The notes below the pieces were generated by a model that worked only from the letters and a program-made list of their open reading frames with translations, had not been told where the DNA came from and searched no databases. Shown here piece after piece: positions 43,442 to 51,692 of a stretch of DNA of 64,000 nucleotides. Made by a program: the position numbers and the translations under genes. The stretch comes from Herbinix sp. (GTDB taxonomy: Bacteria; Bacillota; Clostridia; Lachnospirales; Lachnospiraceae), in the NCBI GenBank assembly GCA_029256105.1, contig JAQSYO010000005.1:1-64000 (forward strand), written 5' to 3'. Position 1 is the first letter of the stretch. Every line of letters starts with the position of its first letter.

Positions 43442-45670
43442 ATGCCCATATTATTTCACGAAAACGCCAGAGAGTTTCATTTATACAATGATCAAATCAG
43501 TTACATAATGCAAATAATGAAGAATGACCAAATAGCAAATTTATATTATGGAAGTTGTATCAGGGATAGAGAAAATTTTAGTTACCTAGTAAGGACAAAA
43601 TATTGTTCAGAAGCTGCCTATACTTCAGTGGATGAGGACCATAAGTTATCATTGCAGTATATTCAACAGGAATATCCTTCTTATGGAACTTCGGACTTTC
43701 GTTATCCTGCTTACTGTATAAAACAAAACAATGGTAGCAGCATAACTAATTTTACATACAAATCTCATGAGATATTCCCTGGTAAAAAGAAGCTTCCAGG
43801 TTTACCTGCAACCTATGTTGAAAGCGAGGAGGAGGCTACAACCTTAGAAATAAGGCTAGTGGATGATTTAATAAATACGGAATTGGTATTAAGCTATACC
43901 ATCTTTGAAGGATTACCGGTAATTGCTAGGAATGTCAGATTTATTAATCTTGGAGTAGCTGCAATCTGCTTAGAAAGGGTCATGAGTGCCTGCGTTGATC
44001 TACCCGAGGATGATTTTACAATGGTACATTTGGTAGGTGCCTGGGGAAGAGAGCACTATGTCAAGGAAAGAGAGCTGGGTGAAGGTATTCAGGGAATATA
44101 TAGCATGCGTGGTTCTAGTAGTGCAGAGCATAATCCATTTATCGCTTTAAGAAGGAATAATACAACCCAGTTCAGTGGAGAGGTCTATGGGTTTTCTCTG
44201 GTATATAGTGGTAATCATCTGGAACAGGTGGAGGTAGATCATAATAATATGACACGTGTGATTATCGGAATTCATCCGGATACGTTTCAATGGGAGCTGA
44301 CAGCGGGAGCAATGTTCCAGACACCCGAGGCGGTTATGGTTTATTCTGATAAAGGCATAAATGGTATGAGCCAGACATTCCATCAATTATTTCGTAACAG
44401 ACTGGTAAGAGGCTACTGGAGAGATAAAGCAAGACCAGTACTAGTGAACAATTGGGAAGCGACACAGACAGCTTTTACGGAGGAGAAAATATTACAACTG
44501 GCAGCGAAAGCAAAAGAATTAGGCATTGAGATGTTGGTTCTAGATGATGGATGGTTTGGAGATCGTGACGGTGAAGAAGCCGGATTAGGGGATTGGTACG
44601 TAAAAAATAATAAGAAACTACCGGATGGAATTGAAGGTTTGGCAGATAAAATAGAGCGTATTGGCTTGAAATTCGGCTTATGGTTTGAGCCTGAAATGGT
44701 AAATAAGGATAGTGATTTATACCGGCAGCATCCGGATTGGATTATACATACCCCTGGTAGATTTCAATCACCCAGTAGATTTCAGCATGTTCTGGATTTT
44801 AGCAGGAAGGAAGTTATCGATTATATTTATGATCTAATGGATAAGTGTCTATCAAAGGCTAAGATATCCTATGTAAAATGGGATATGAACCGATATATTA
44901 CAGAGTGTTATTCCGTAACACAGCTTCCGGAGCAGCAAGGGAAGATATTCCATCAATATGTGTTAGGTGTTTATGATTTATATGAAAGATTAATAAGTAA
45001 ATACCCAACCATTCTATTTGAATCCTGCAGCAGCGGTGGAGCAAGATTTGATCCGGGAATGCTGTATTATGCGCCACAAGCTTGGGCAAGTGATAATTCA
45101 GATGCTATTGATCGTATTAAGATACAATATGGGACCTCCTATGTATATCCTTTATCAAGCATTGGAGCTCATGTGTCCCATGTTCCTAATCTGCAGAATG
45201 GAAGAACAACTCCTTTATCAACCAGGGGAAATGTTGCTTTCTTCGGAGCATTTGGTTATGAAATGGATTTGGGTGAATTAAGTGAAGACGATTCAAAGCA
45301 GGTAAAAGAGCAAGTAGAATTTTATAAAAAGTATGTTAAGTTATTTCATAAAGGAACTTTCTATCGAATGGACAATCCGTTTTCAAAGGATGTAGCTTCT
45401 TGGATGGTAATTTCTGAGGATAGGAACGAAGCTTTGGTTGGTTATTATCGATTAAATTTATCAGTAAATTGTGGATGGAAATATTTAAAACTGACCGGCT
45501 TAGATCCTGACAAGCTCTACAGCGTAAATCAGGGCAGTCAACTTTCCTATGGGGATGAGTTAATGAAGATTGGAATCATGATAGATGAATTCGAATGGGA
45601 GATGCAAAATATAGAATATGGTTCCAAAATAGTTCATTTGTTGTGTGTAGAAAATAAGGAAGTATCATAA
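43442..45670 (+). CDS. GH36 alpha-galactosidase (or alpha-N-acetylgalactosaminidase)
   Basis: The 742-residue intracellular protein has the GH36 layout: N-terminal beta-supersandwich (residues 1-~320), catalytic barrel (~330-650) and C-terminal beta domain. Barrel motifs are VLDDGWFGDR, GLWFEPEMVN, the nucleophile Asp481 in YVKWDMNR and the acid/base Asp537 in SCSSGGARFD. These agree with retaining alpha-galactosidases of the AgaA/RafA group. There is no signal peptide, so oligosaccharides must be imported first. It is the fourth gene of the locus controlled by the AraC protein at 39661. The neighbouring NahK-like kinase leaves GalNAc substrates open. Confidence 0.92.
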   Translation: MPILFHENAREFHLYNDQISYIMQIMKNDQIANLYYGSCIRDRENFSYLVRTKYCSEAAYTSVDEDHKLSLQYIQQEYPSYGTSDFRYPAYCIKQNNGSSITNFTYKSHEIFPGKKKLPGLPATYVESEEEATTLEIRLVDDLINTELVLSYTIFEGLPVIARNVRFINLGVAAICLERVMSACVDLPEDDFTMVHLVGAWGREHYVKERELGEGIQGIYSMRGSSSAEHNPFIALRRNNTTQFSGEVYGFSLVYSGNHLEQVEVDHNNMTRVIIGIHPDTFQWELTAGAMFQTPEAVMVYSDKGINGMSQTFHQLFRNRLVRGYWRDKARPVLVNNWEATQTAFTEEKILQLAAKAKELGIEMLVLDDGWFGDRDGEEAGLGDWYVKNNKKLPDGIEGLADKIERIGLKFGLWFEPEMVNKDSDLYRQHPDWIIHTPGRFQSPSRFQHVLDFSRKEVIDYIYDLMDKCLSKAKISYVKWDMNRYITECYSVTQLPEQQGKIFHQYVLGVYDLYERLISKYPTILFESCSSGGARFDPGMLYYAPQAWASDNSDAIDRIKIQYGTSYVYPLSSIGAHVSHVPNLQNGRTTPLSTRGNVAFFGAFGYEMDLGELSEDDSKQVKEQVEFYKKYVKLFHKGTFYRMDNPFSKDVASWMVISEDRNEALVGYYRLNLSVNCGWKYLKLTGLDPDKLYSVNQGSQLSYGDELMKIGIMIDEFEWEMQNIEYGSKIVHLLCVENKEVS

Positions 45671-45794
45671 TAAGGAAATTATTTTTTAATAAATTGCACA
45701 TAATCCTTGCTTTATTGTATTTATATCTGGTGAAATGACACAACAAAACGTCTTATTTGCCAAACAATACTTCATATTAATTAAGATTTCCTTA

Positions 45795-45803
45795 TGCTAT
45801 AAT
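45795..45803 (+). promoter_or_regulatory. Extended -10 promoter upstream of the surface-protein relic
   Basis: TGCTATAAT is an extended -10 element; the -35 (TATTAA, 45775-45780) is weak. It lies 67 bases before the relic ATG and may now drive the genes from 46382 onward. Confidence 0.45.
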
Positions 45804-45869
45804 CTATCTGTAAACAGTTAATATGTTGTTCGATAATATTTGCAGTTTCCACAAAAATGGAGGAGTTAT

Positions 45870-46285
45870 ATGAAACGAAAGGTAATTTCAATTTGATTAG
45901 TCGCTATGTTGAGCTTAAGCAACCTGCTTCCTTCAAAAGATATCGCATTGGCGGATGAGACAGGCCGGTTGCAATCGGTGTAATGAAGGAGGGGGCTTAC
46001 ACCTTAGGAATTAAAGTTATAAATCCTCTTGAAAACGGCAATATTCTGGGCTTTGCAAATGCAAACCAAAGAGCAGATGGATGGTTGGAATTAGGGAATA
46101 TCACAGTAATTAATGCTTCAAATACTGACACATCAACCAAGAATTCAGTGAATACTTCTTCTGATATTCCAAAAACAGGAGAAGGAAATATAATAACATT
46201 TCTCTATCTGGTCATGATGACAATAATTGCTGTATGCGGCATTGTTCTTAATAAAACAATCGGTAAGAGAAGAAATGGTAGTTAA
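45870..46285 (+). pseudogene. Collapsed LPXTG-type surface protein gene
   Basis: ATG 45870, after ATGGAGGAG, begins a secretion signal (MKRKVISI) that is cut by TGA at 45894. Beyond the stop it continues as LVAMLSLSNLLPSKDIALAD, a good signal peptide. A frame change follows. From 45983 an open frame encodes a short beta-domain-like tail, a Ser/Thr linker and a cell-wall sorting signal: IPKTGEG, a hydrophobic segment (FLYLVMMTIIAVCGIVL) and a basic end (GKRRNGS). The middle of the protein has been lost. The parent was probably a secreted, sortase-anchored glycan-binding or glycan-cleaving protein that served this locus. Confidence 0.75.
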
Positions 46286-46381
46286 AAGTTAGTATTTATA
46301 TGATTTAATTATTCATATAAGCAAAAGCATGAAAATTTCAAATTACAGAAGCATAAGCAGAAGATTAGAAAGGATATAAAC

Positions 46382-47680
46382 ATGAAATTAGCAGTAATCG
46401 GTGCAGGACAGAGGGGTATGATATATGCAGAGTATGCAAATACATGTTCCGATGTGGAAATAATTGCTGTAGTGGATCCATCGCAGGAAAGAAGAAATTA
46501 TGCAGCTGAGCGGTTGAACTTACCTGGGGAAATGCTGTTTGATAACGTAGATAGTTTTTTTTATCAAGGTAAGATAGCAGACGCGGTGATCATTGCATCC
46601 ATGGACCTTGATCATTATAAGCAGACGATGAAAGCCTTGGAATGTGGTTATCATATACTCCTTGAAAAGCCCATATCCCCTAATCCGACGGAATGTATGG
46701 AGATAATGGAGAGTGCCAACGCAAAGCATCTCAATGTAATTGTCTGTCATGTTTTAAGATATACCAATTTCTTTACAACGATCAAAGCAATTCTCGACAG
46801 TAAGGAACTTGGTAAAGTGATAACAATAGAACATAGCGAAAACATTGGGAATTTCCATATGGCTCATTCCTTTGTACGAGGAAATTGGAGAAGAAAAGAT
46901 CTGTCAAGCCCTTTAATTATGCAAAAATCCTGCCATGATATGGATATTTTAACCTGGCTTGTGGGAAGTGAAGCAAAAAGAATTTCCTCCTTTGGTAACT
47001 TAACCTATTTTAAAGAGGCAAATGCACCAGAAAATAGCGGCATAAGATGTCTGGAATGTGCAGCTGCAGCGAATTGCAGGTTTGATGTAAGAAAAGTGTA
47101 CCTGCCTATCATGGGTGAATGGCCGGCAACCAAGGTCTCATTAGTGCAAACAGAGGAAGGGCTTATGGAAGCCTTTCAGAACGGTCCCTATGGACGCTGT
47201 GTTTATCGTTGTGACAATGACGTATGTGACAATCAAGTAACCTTAATTGAATTTCAAAATGGAGTAACGGTTAGTTTTAATTTGAGTGCATTTACAAACC
47301 GGATCAGCAGAACAATTAAAATTATGTGCGAACACGGAGAAATAAAAGGTGATGACTCTCTTAACACGATAGAAGTGACACACTTTTCACCAAATTCAAT
47401 AGAAGCCTATGAAAAAAGAATGATTCACCCGGGAACAGTTATTGGTGGTCATGGTGGTGGAGATCTTGGACTAACCACGGATTTTATCAATTTAATTCGA
47501 ACGAAGAGCAATTCCATCAGGTCCTCCATTTCGGAATCAGTAGAAAGCCATATGATGGCGTATGCGGCAGAGCAGTCCAGAATCAGCGGACAAATCATTG
47601 ATGTTGGCGAGTTGAAAAAGGAAATTAGAAGCTTGATCAATAAAGAATACATAGAATGTGGTGATGATAAATGCGAGTGA
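46382..47680 (+). CDS. Gfo/Idh/MocA family NAD(P)-dependent sugar oxidoreductase
   Basis: The 432-residue protein starts with a Rossmann fold (KLAVIGAGQRGMIYAEYA), contains the family EKPIS motif (LLEKPISPNP) with its conserved lysine, and has the C-terminal beta-sheet domain with GGHGGGDLGLTTDF. A cysteine-rich insert near residues 220-240 (CLECAAAANC) is typical of a subgroup. It has no signal peptide. It overlaps the next permease gene by ten bases. Family members oxidise or epimerise sugars, and the NAD-dependent GH109 glycosidases also have this fold. Its context next to GH36 and transport genes points to processing of the imported sugar. Confidence 0.9.
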   Translation: MKLAVIGAGQRGMIYAEYANTCSDVEIIAVVDPSQERRNYAAERLNLPGEMLFDNVDSFFYQGKIADAVIIASMDLDHYKQTMKALECGYHILLEKPISPNPTECMEIMESANAKHLNVIVCHVLRYTNFFTTIKAILDSKELGKVITIEHSENIGNFHMAHSFVRGNWRRKDLSSPLIMQKSCHDMDILTWLVGSEAKRISSFGNLTYFKEANAPENSGIRCLECAAAANCRFDVRKVYLPIMGEWPATKVSLVQTEEGLMEAFQNGPYGRCVYRCDNDVCDNQVTLIEFQNGVTVSFNLSAFTNRISRTIKIMCEHGEIKGDDSLNTIEVTHFSPNSIEAYEKRMIHPGTVIGGHGGGDLGLTTDFINLIRTKSNSIRSSISESVESHMMAYAAEQSRISGQIIDVGELKKEIRSLINKEYIECGDDKCE

Positions 47681-48615
47681 AAAAAGATAGTATTCGAAAA
47701 AAGAGTGGTTTTATGAAAGAGTTAAAACAAAACCGAATTTTATATTTAATGTGTTTGCCGGCGTTAATTGTATTAATTCTCTTTTGCTATATACCATTTA
47801 CCGGTATTTGGATGGCCTTCACTGATTTTAATGTTGTTGATGGTATTTTTGGTAGCAAGTTCGTGGGGCTTGATAATTTTAAATATTTCTTTATCGGAAA
47901 TAGTACGGCTTGGAGGGTTACCTTTAATACTTTAATTATCAATCTGTTTTGTATCCTATTTGGCTTAATTGTACCAATCAGTATAGCAATCTTTTTTAAC
48001 GAGATAAGAGGAAAAATATTCAAAAAACTAACACAAAGTGCAATGTTCTTTCCATACTTTCTCTCGTGGGTTGTTGTTGGAGCTATTATTTACGGTTTTT
48101 TTGCCAGTGATGTCGGCTTAGTAAACAGAGTACGTGAAATGCTGGGGTATGATTCAATCAGCTGGTATGCATCACCACAATACTGGAAGGCGATTATCAT
48201 TTTTGCAAATGTATGGAAGTGGAGCGGATACAGTTCCATTATTTATATGGCTGCTATGTCCAGTTTTGATCCCGCCTTATTTGAAGCAGCGGAAATTGAT
48301 GGTGCCAACAAATTACAAAGAATTTGCTATCTAACCTTGCCGATGCTAAAGTCAACCGCAGTTGTCTTGGTATTATTGAGTGTGGGACGTATCTTCTATG
48401 GTGATTTCGGTATGATTTATGGTATTGTGGGCAATAACCCAAGCTTGTCCGATGCAGTTTCGGTCATTGATACGTATGTATATTCCTCCATGAAAACCCT
48501 AGGGTTCTCCTACTCTGCAGCGATTGGTTTATATCAATCAATCATGGGATTGATACTGGTAACTTTAGCAAATAAGTTTGCAAAGAAAATAAACGACGGA
48601 GAGGGGTTATTCTAG
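47671..48615 (+). CDS. CUT1 sugar ABC transporter permease (LplB-type)
   Basis: The 314-residue membrane protein has a basic cytoplasmic N-terminus, about six transmembrane segments and the EAA loop EAAEIDGANKLQRICYLTLP near residue 210. It overlaps the oxidoreductase gene by ten bases, so the two are translationally coupled. Its start follows GGTGATGA; an internal ATG at 47713 is an alternative. It works with the permease at 48617 and the lipoprotein at 49579. No ATPase is encoded with them. Confidence 0.92.
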   Translation: MRVKKDSIRKKSGFMKELKQNRILYLMCLPALIVLILFCYIPFTGIWMAFTDFNVVDGIFGSKFVGLDNFKYFFIGNSTAWRVTFNTLIINLFCILFGLIVPISIAIFFNEIRGKIFKKLTQSAMFFPYFLSWVVVGAIIYGFFASDVGLVNRVREMLGYDSISWYASPQYWKAIIIFANVWKWSGYSSIIYMAAMSSFDPALFEAAEIDGANKLQRICYLTLPMLKSTAVVLVLLSVGRIFYGDFGMIYGIVGNNPSLSDAVSVIDTYVYSSMKTLGFSYSAAIGLYQSIMGLILVTLANKFAKKINDGEGLF

Positions 48616-48616
48616 C

Positions 48617-49510
48617 ATGAAGATAAAAAGGTCATACAGCGATAGGGTACTGAAAACAATAGCTTACTTATTCATGGGTTTATTTGCGATAATCTGCATT
48701 TATCCGTTAATTCTTACCTTGAGCGTTTCGTTATCTTCTGAAAGGGAAGTAGCATTGTATGGGTATTCGATATTCCCGCAGGGCTTTACCTTGAATACCT
48801 ATATCTATATTTTTGCACATAGTGGTATGAAAATTCTTAAATCCTATGGGCTTACGATTTTTGTAACAGCGGTTGGAACTTTGGGTGCGTTGCTTATTAC
48901 AACAATGATTTCCTTTGCAATATCGATTAAGTCATTAAGATACAGAAATGTGATTGCTTTTATATGTAATTTTACCATCATCTTTTCTGCCGGCTTAATA
49001 CCCTGGTATATCATGTGTGTAAAATATTATCATCTAAGAAACAGTGTTCTTGCATTAATTGTTCCGTCTATTTTCAGTGTATGGAATATGTTCCTGCTGC
49101 GTACTTATTTTTCTCATATACCGCAATCTCTATATGAGGCAGCCAAGATAGACGGAGCGAATTATTTTAAAATATATAATAAAATTGCTATGCCTTTATG
49201 TAAGACGGGGATTTTAACCGTTGGATTAATGTATGCGCTACAATACTGGAACGACTGGTGGAATGCACTGATGTTCATAAATGATAAGAAATTGTTTACG
49301 CTTCAATTTTATTTATACAATATCTTATCGAATGTAAATGCAATTAGTTCAGGTTTAGTTCCTTCAGGAGCAGCAGCAAATATAGCATTACCGGCAGAAA
49401 CAGTGAAAATGGCGGTAACGGTAATTACCATCGGCCCAATTATATTCTTGTACCCATTTGTTCAAAAATTCTTTATTAACGGTATTATGACAGGAGCGGT
49501 AAAAGAATAA
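48617..49510 (+). CDS. CUT1 sugar ABC transporter permease (LplC-type)
   Basis: The 297-residue protein begins one base after the stop of the preceding permease. It has about six membrane segments, the EAA loop EAAKIDGANYFKIYNKIAMP near residue 180, and the branch-specific C-terminus KFFINGIMTGAVKE. It completes the transmembrane pore of this transporter. Confidence 0.93.
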   Translation: MKIKRSYSDRVLKTIAYLFMGLFAIICIYPLILTLSVSLSSEREVALYGYSIFPQGFTLNTYIYIFAHSGMKILKSYGLTIFVTAVGTLGALLITTMISFAISIKSLRYRNVIAFICNFTIIFSAGLIPWYIMCVKYYHLRNSVLALIVPSIFSVWNMFLLRTYFSHIPQSLYEAAKIDGANYFKIYNKIAMPLCKTGILTVGLMYALQYWNDWWNALMFINDKKLFTLQFYLYNILSNVNAISSGLVPSGAAANIALPAETVKMAVTVITIGPIIFLYPFVQKFFINGIMTGAVKE

Positions 49511-49578
49511 GAGATACATCTTTTAAGATGTAAAGCAGTTATGCTTAACATAAATATTAATTTTAACAGGAGGGTTTT

Positions 49579-51105
49579 ATGAAAAAACAAAAACTAATAG
49601 TTGTTGTATTAGTAATCTCCATGATTATGGGATTACTGGGTGGATGCAGTCAAAAAAATGAAGGCGATCAAACAGTCGATAAGACGAATCAATCGAGTGA
49701 TACCGATAATAACAAAAAAGAGAATTCCACCGGGAAGATGGAGACATTAACGATTTTATATCCGGGAGATGAGTCTGATCGTATGACCTCATTTATCGAA
49801 AATGAATTTGCTGAAAAGATGGCAGCAGATCTTAATCTAAAAGTCGAAATGATTTTTGTACCTTGGGATTCCTATTGGGAGCAAAAGGACATTATGCTGG
49901 CAGCAAATGAACCAATTGATTTATATTGGGATGGTTTGCCAAATCTTTCCCAAATGGTAAATGAAAAGCAGGCAATGCCGCTTGATGATTTAATTAGTCA
50001 ATATGGTCAGGACATACTTAAGGTTATTCCGGCAAGCCATATTGAAGGAGCAAAAGTAAAAGGAGAGATTTATGGAATTCCTTCCTCCTATGGTTCCTCT
50101 TCAGGTATGTATCAATTTGTTACAGTACGCCAGGATTTAATGGATGCAGTTGGTATGACGGACTTGAACACACCAGAGGATTTAAAGGAATATGCAACTA
50201 AGGTGAATGAACAGTTCCCTGAATTAAAAGGACCTGGAGACATAATTTTTAAACCTCTCACAAGATATTATCAACCGGAACAATACACCTTTGTAGCAAA
50301 AGAAGAAATGGCTGTTTATGGTGAAGATACTGGCAAAGTGTATAGTTATTATGAAACAGATGCTTTTAAAAGCGTAGCAAAATATAATAGAGATATGTTT
50401 ACGTCTAAACTATATGCAGATGAATTATCTACCAACTACAATGAAAGAACGAATCGTATGCAGACTGGCTTATACATATGGACAGAAGGCTCCTTTGGAA
50501 AAGATACCGAAATCGCAGATGCAGTAAAAGCAAACGCACCTGATTCCAAATTAAAGAATTATTTATTAGCAGATGATAAGCCTAGATACATCACAGCTAC
50601 CGGTGGAGAGGTTCTATGCATTCCGTATACAGCTCCTAATCCGGAAGGCGCTATGAAATTTATTAATTGGCTGTATTCTTCACAGGAAAACTATTTATTT
50701 GCAATTTATGGTGTAGAAGGAACAGATTATGAAATGGTAGATGGAAGAATTAACAGATTAGTAACCAATGATTTCTTCTACGAATGGATGTTCCGTAATA
50801 AAAACTATACGGTATTTACACCGAATGTTGATGAAGAATATATCGAGCAGTATCAACACTGGGATGATAATGCAAAATTATCCAATGCCATCGGTTTTGT
50901 ATTTAATAACGAAAATGTAAAAGAGATTGAAACAGCAATATTTGAAGTATGTTCAAAGGATTTGGCTCCGATAAGAAATGGTTTTGTAGATTTTGATGAG
51001 AATTACGATGCTGCAATTAAGAAATTAAAGGATGCTGGAATGGATGAATATATAGCAGAGGTACAAAGACAGTTTGATGAATTTATAGCTAATAAAAATA
51101 AGTAA
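49579..51105 (+). CDS. Sugar-binding lipoprotein of the GH36/GH31 locus transporter
   Basis: The 508-residue protein has a signal peptide with lipobox LLGGCSQ, an acidic Asn/Asp/Thr linker and a type 1 solute-binding fold (MAADLNLKVEMIFVPWDSYW; TAPNPEGAMKFINWLYSS). CAGGAGGG precedes the ATG. Here the binding protein follows its permeases rather than leading them. It captures the oligosaccharide for the pore encoded upstream. The ligand is probably the alpha-linked substrate of GH36 or GH31. Confidence 0.92.
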   Translation: MKKQKLIVVVLVISMIMGLLGGCSQKNEGDQTVDKTNQSSDTDNNKKENSTGKMETLTILYPGDESDRMTSFIENEFAEKMAADLNLKVEMIFVPWDSYWEQKDIMLAANEPIDLYWDGLPNLSQMVNEKQAMPLDDLISQYGQDILKVIPASHIEGAKVKGEIYGIPSSYGSSSGMYQFVTVRQDLMDAVGMTDLNTPEDLKEYATKVNEQFPELKGPGDIIFKPLTRYYQPEQYTFVAKEEMAVYGEDTGKVYSYYETDAFKSVAKYNRDMFTSKLYADELSTNYNERTNRMQTGLYIWTEGSFGKDTEIADAVKANAPDSKLKNYLLADDKPRYITATGGEVLCIPYTAPNPEGAMKFINWLYSSQENYLFAIYGVEGTDYEMVDGRINRLVTNDFFYEWMFRNKNYTVFTPNVDEEYIEQYQHWDDNAKLSNAIGFVFNNENVKEIETAIFEVCSKDLAPIRNGFVDFDENYDAAIKKLKDAGMDEYIAEVQRQFDEFIANKNK

Positions 51106-51134
51106 AAATATCAATTAATATGTATATATAACCG

Positions 51135-51188
51135 GACCACCTAAATGTAAAACTTAAGGTAACTGTTTTATATTATGGTGGTCTTTGT
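51135..51188 (+). terminator. Intrinsic terminator after the binding-protein gene
   Basis: GACCACC and GGTGGTC pair, with inner TAAAAC/GTTTTA pairing, followed by TTTGTT. It implies that the GH31 gene is transcribed from elsewhere or by read-through. Confidence 0.65.
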
Positions 51189-51338
51189 TATAACAAGGTT
51201 TTAAAAATATCCATTTAATAACTACAAATGCCCAATTTGTCAGTACAATTGGAAGTAATATTGAAGTTAAACCAAAAGAATTATACGATATATTAATGGA
51301 GACTAAGACAGGGTTGCAATTAAAAGAGAATCCGAAAG

Positions 51339-51692
51339 ATGAATGAGTTATCTTCAAATACAGTTGAAAATATTACGAAGCATTTTGTAAATCAAACAGG
51401 AAATATATCAAAATCAATTTCAGAAATAGAACAGGCTATGCAACAGCAAGCAGGAGATTCCTCTGAAAGCTTAGAAGATATGGATAACCTGTCAGAAGAA
51501 ATTGGTAGGGTTTATAATATCATCAAGGAAGTAAATCTATTAATATTTGATACAAATAGTAATATTGATAAAAATATAATCATTATAGATGATTTAAGAA
51601 CAAAAGCCATAGCTACGAACAAAATTACAATACACTTAATAAACGACATCGAAACTACAGATAAATTATATGTAACAAGGAGCAAAGAATGA
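51339..51692 (+). pseudogene. Internal fragment of a methyl-accepting chemotaxis protein
   Basis: The 117-codon frame encodes only part of a chemoreceptor coiled coil. SISEIEQAMQQQAGDSSESL and EDMDNLSEEIGRV align with the same region of the receptor at 8102 ([30 protein letters not shown]). It lacks the membrane segments, HAMP domain and signalling tip. It has no good ribosome binding site. Its end overlaps the GH31 start by four bases. Another short open stretch just upstream (51218-51346, IKPKELYDILMETKTG-like) may be a further relic. Confidence 0.75.

Noticed and set aside
49515-49532. TACATC/GATGTA hairpin between permease and binding-protein genes as a terminator
   Set aside because: The stem is only 6 bp and AT-rich, with no T-tract, unlike the strong terminators in the other two CUT1 operons.
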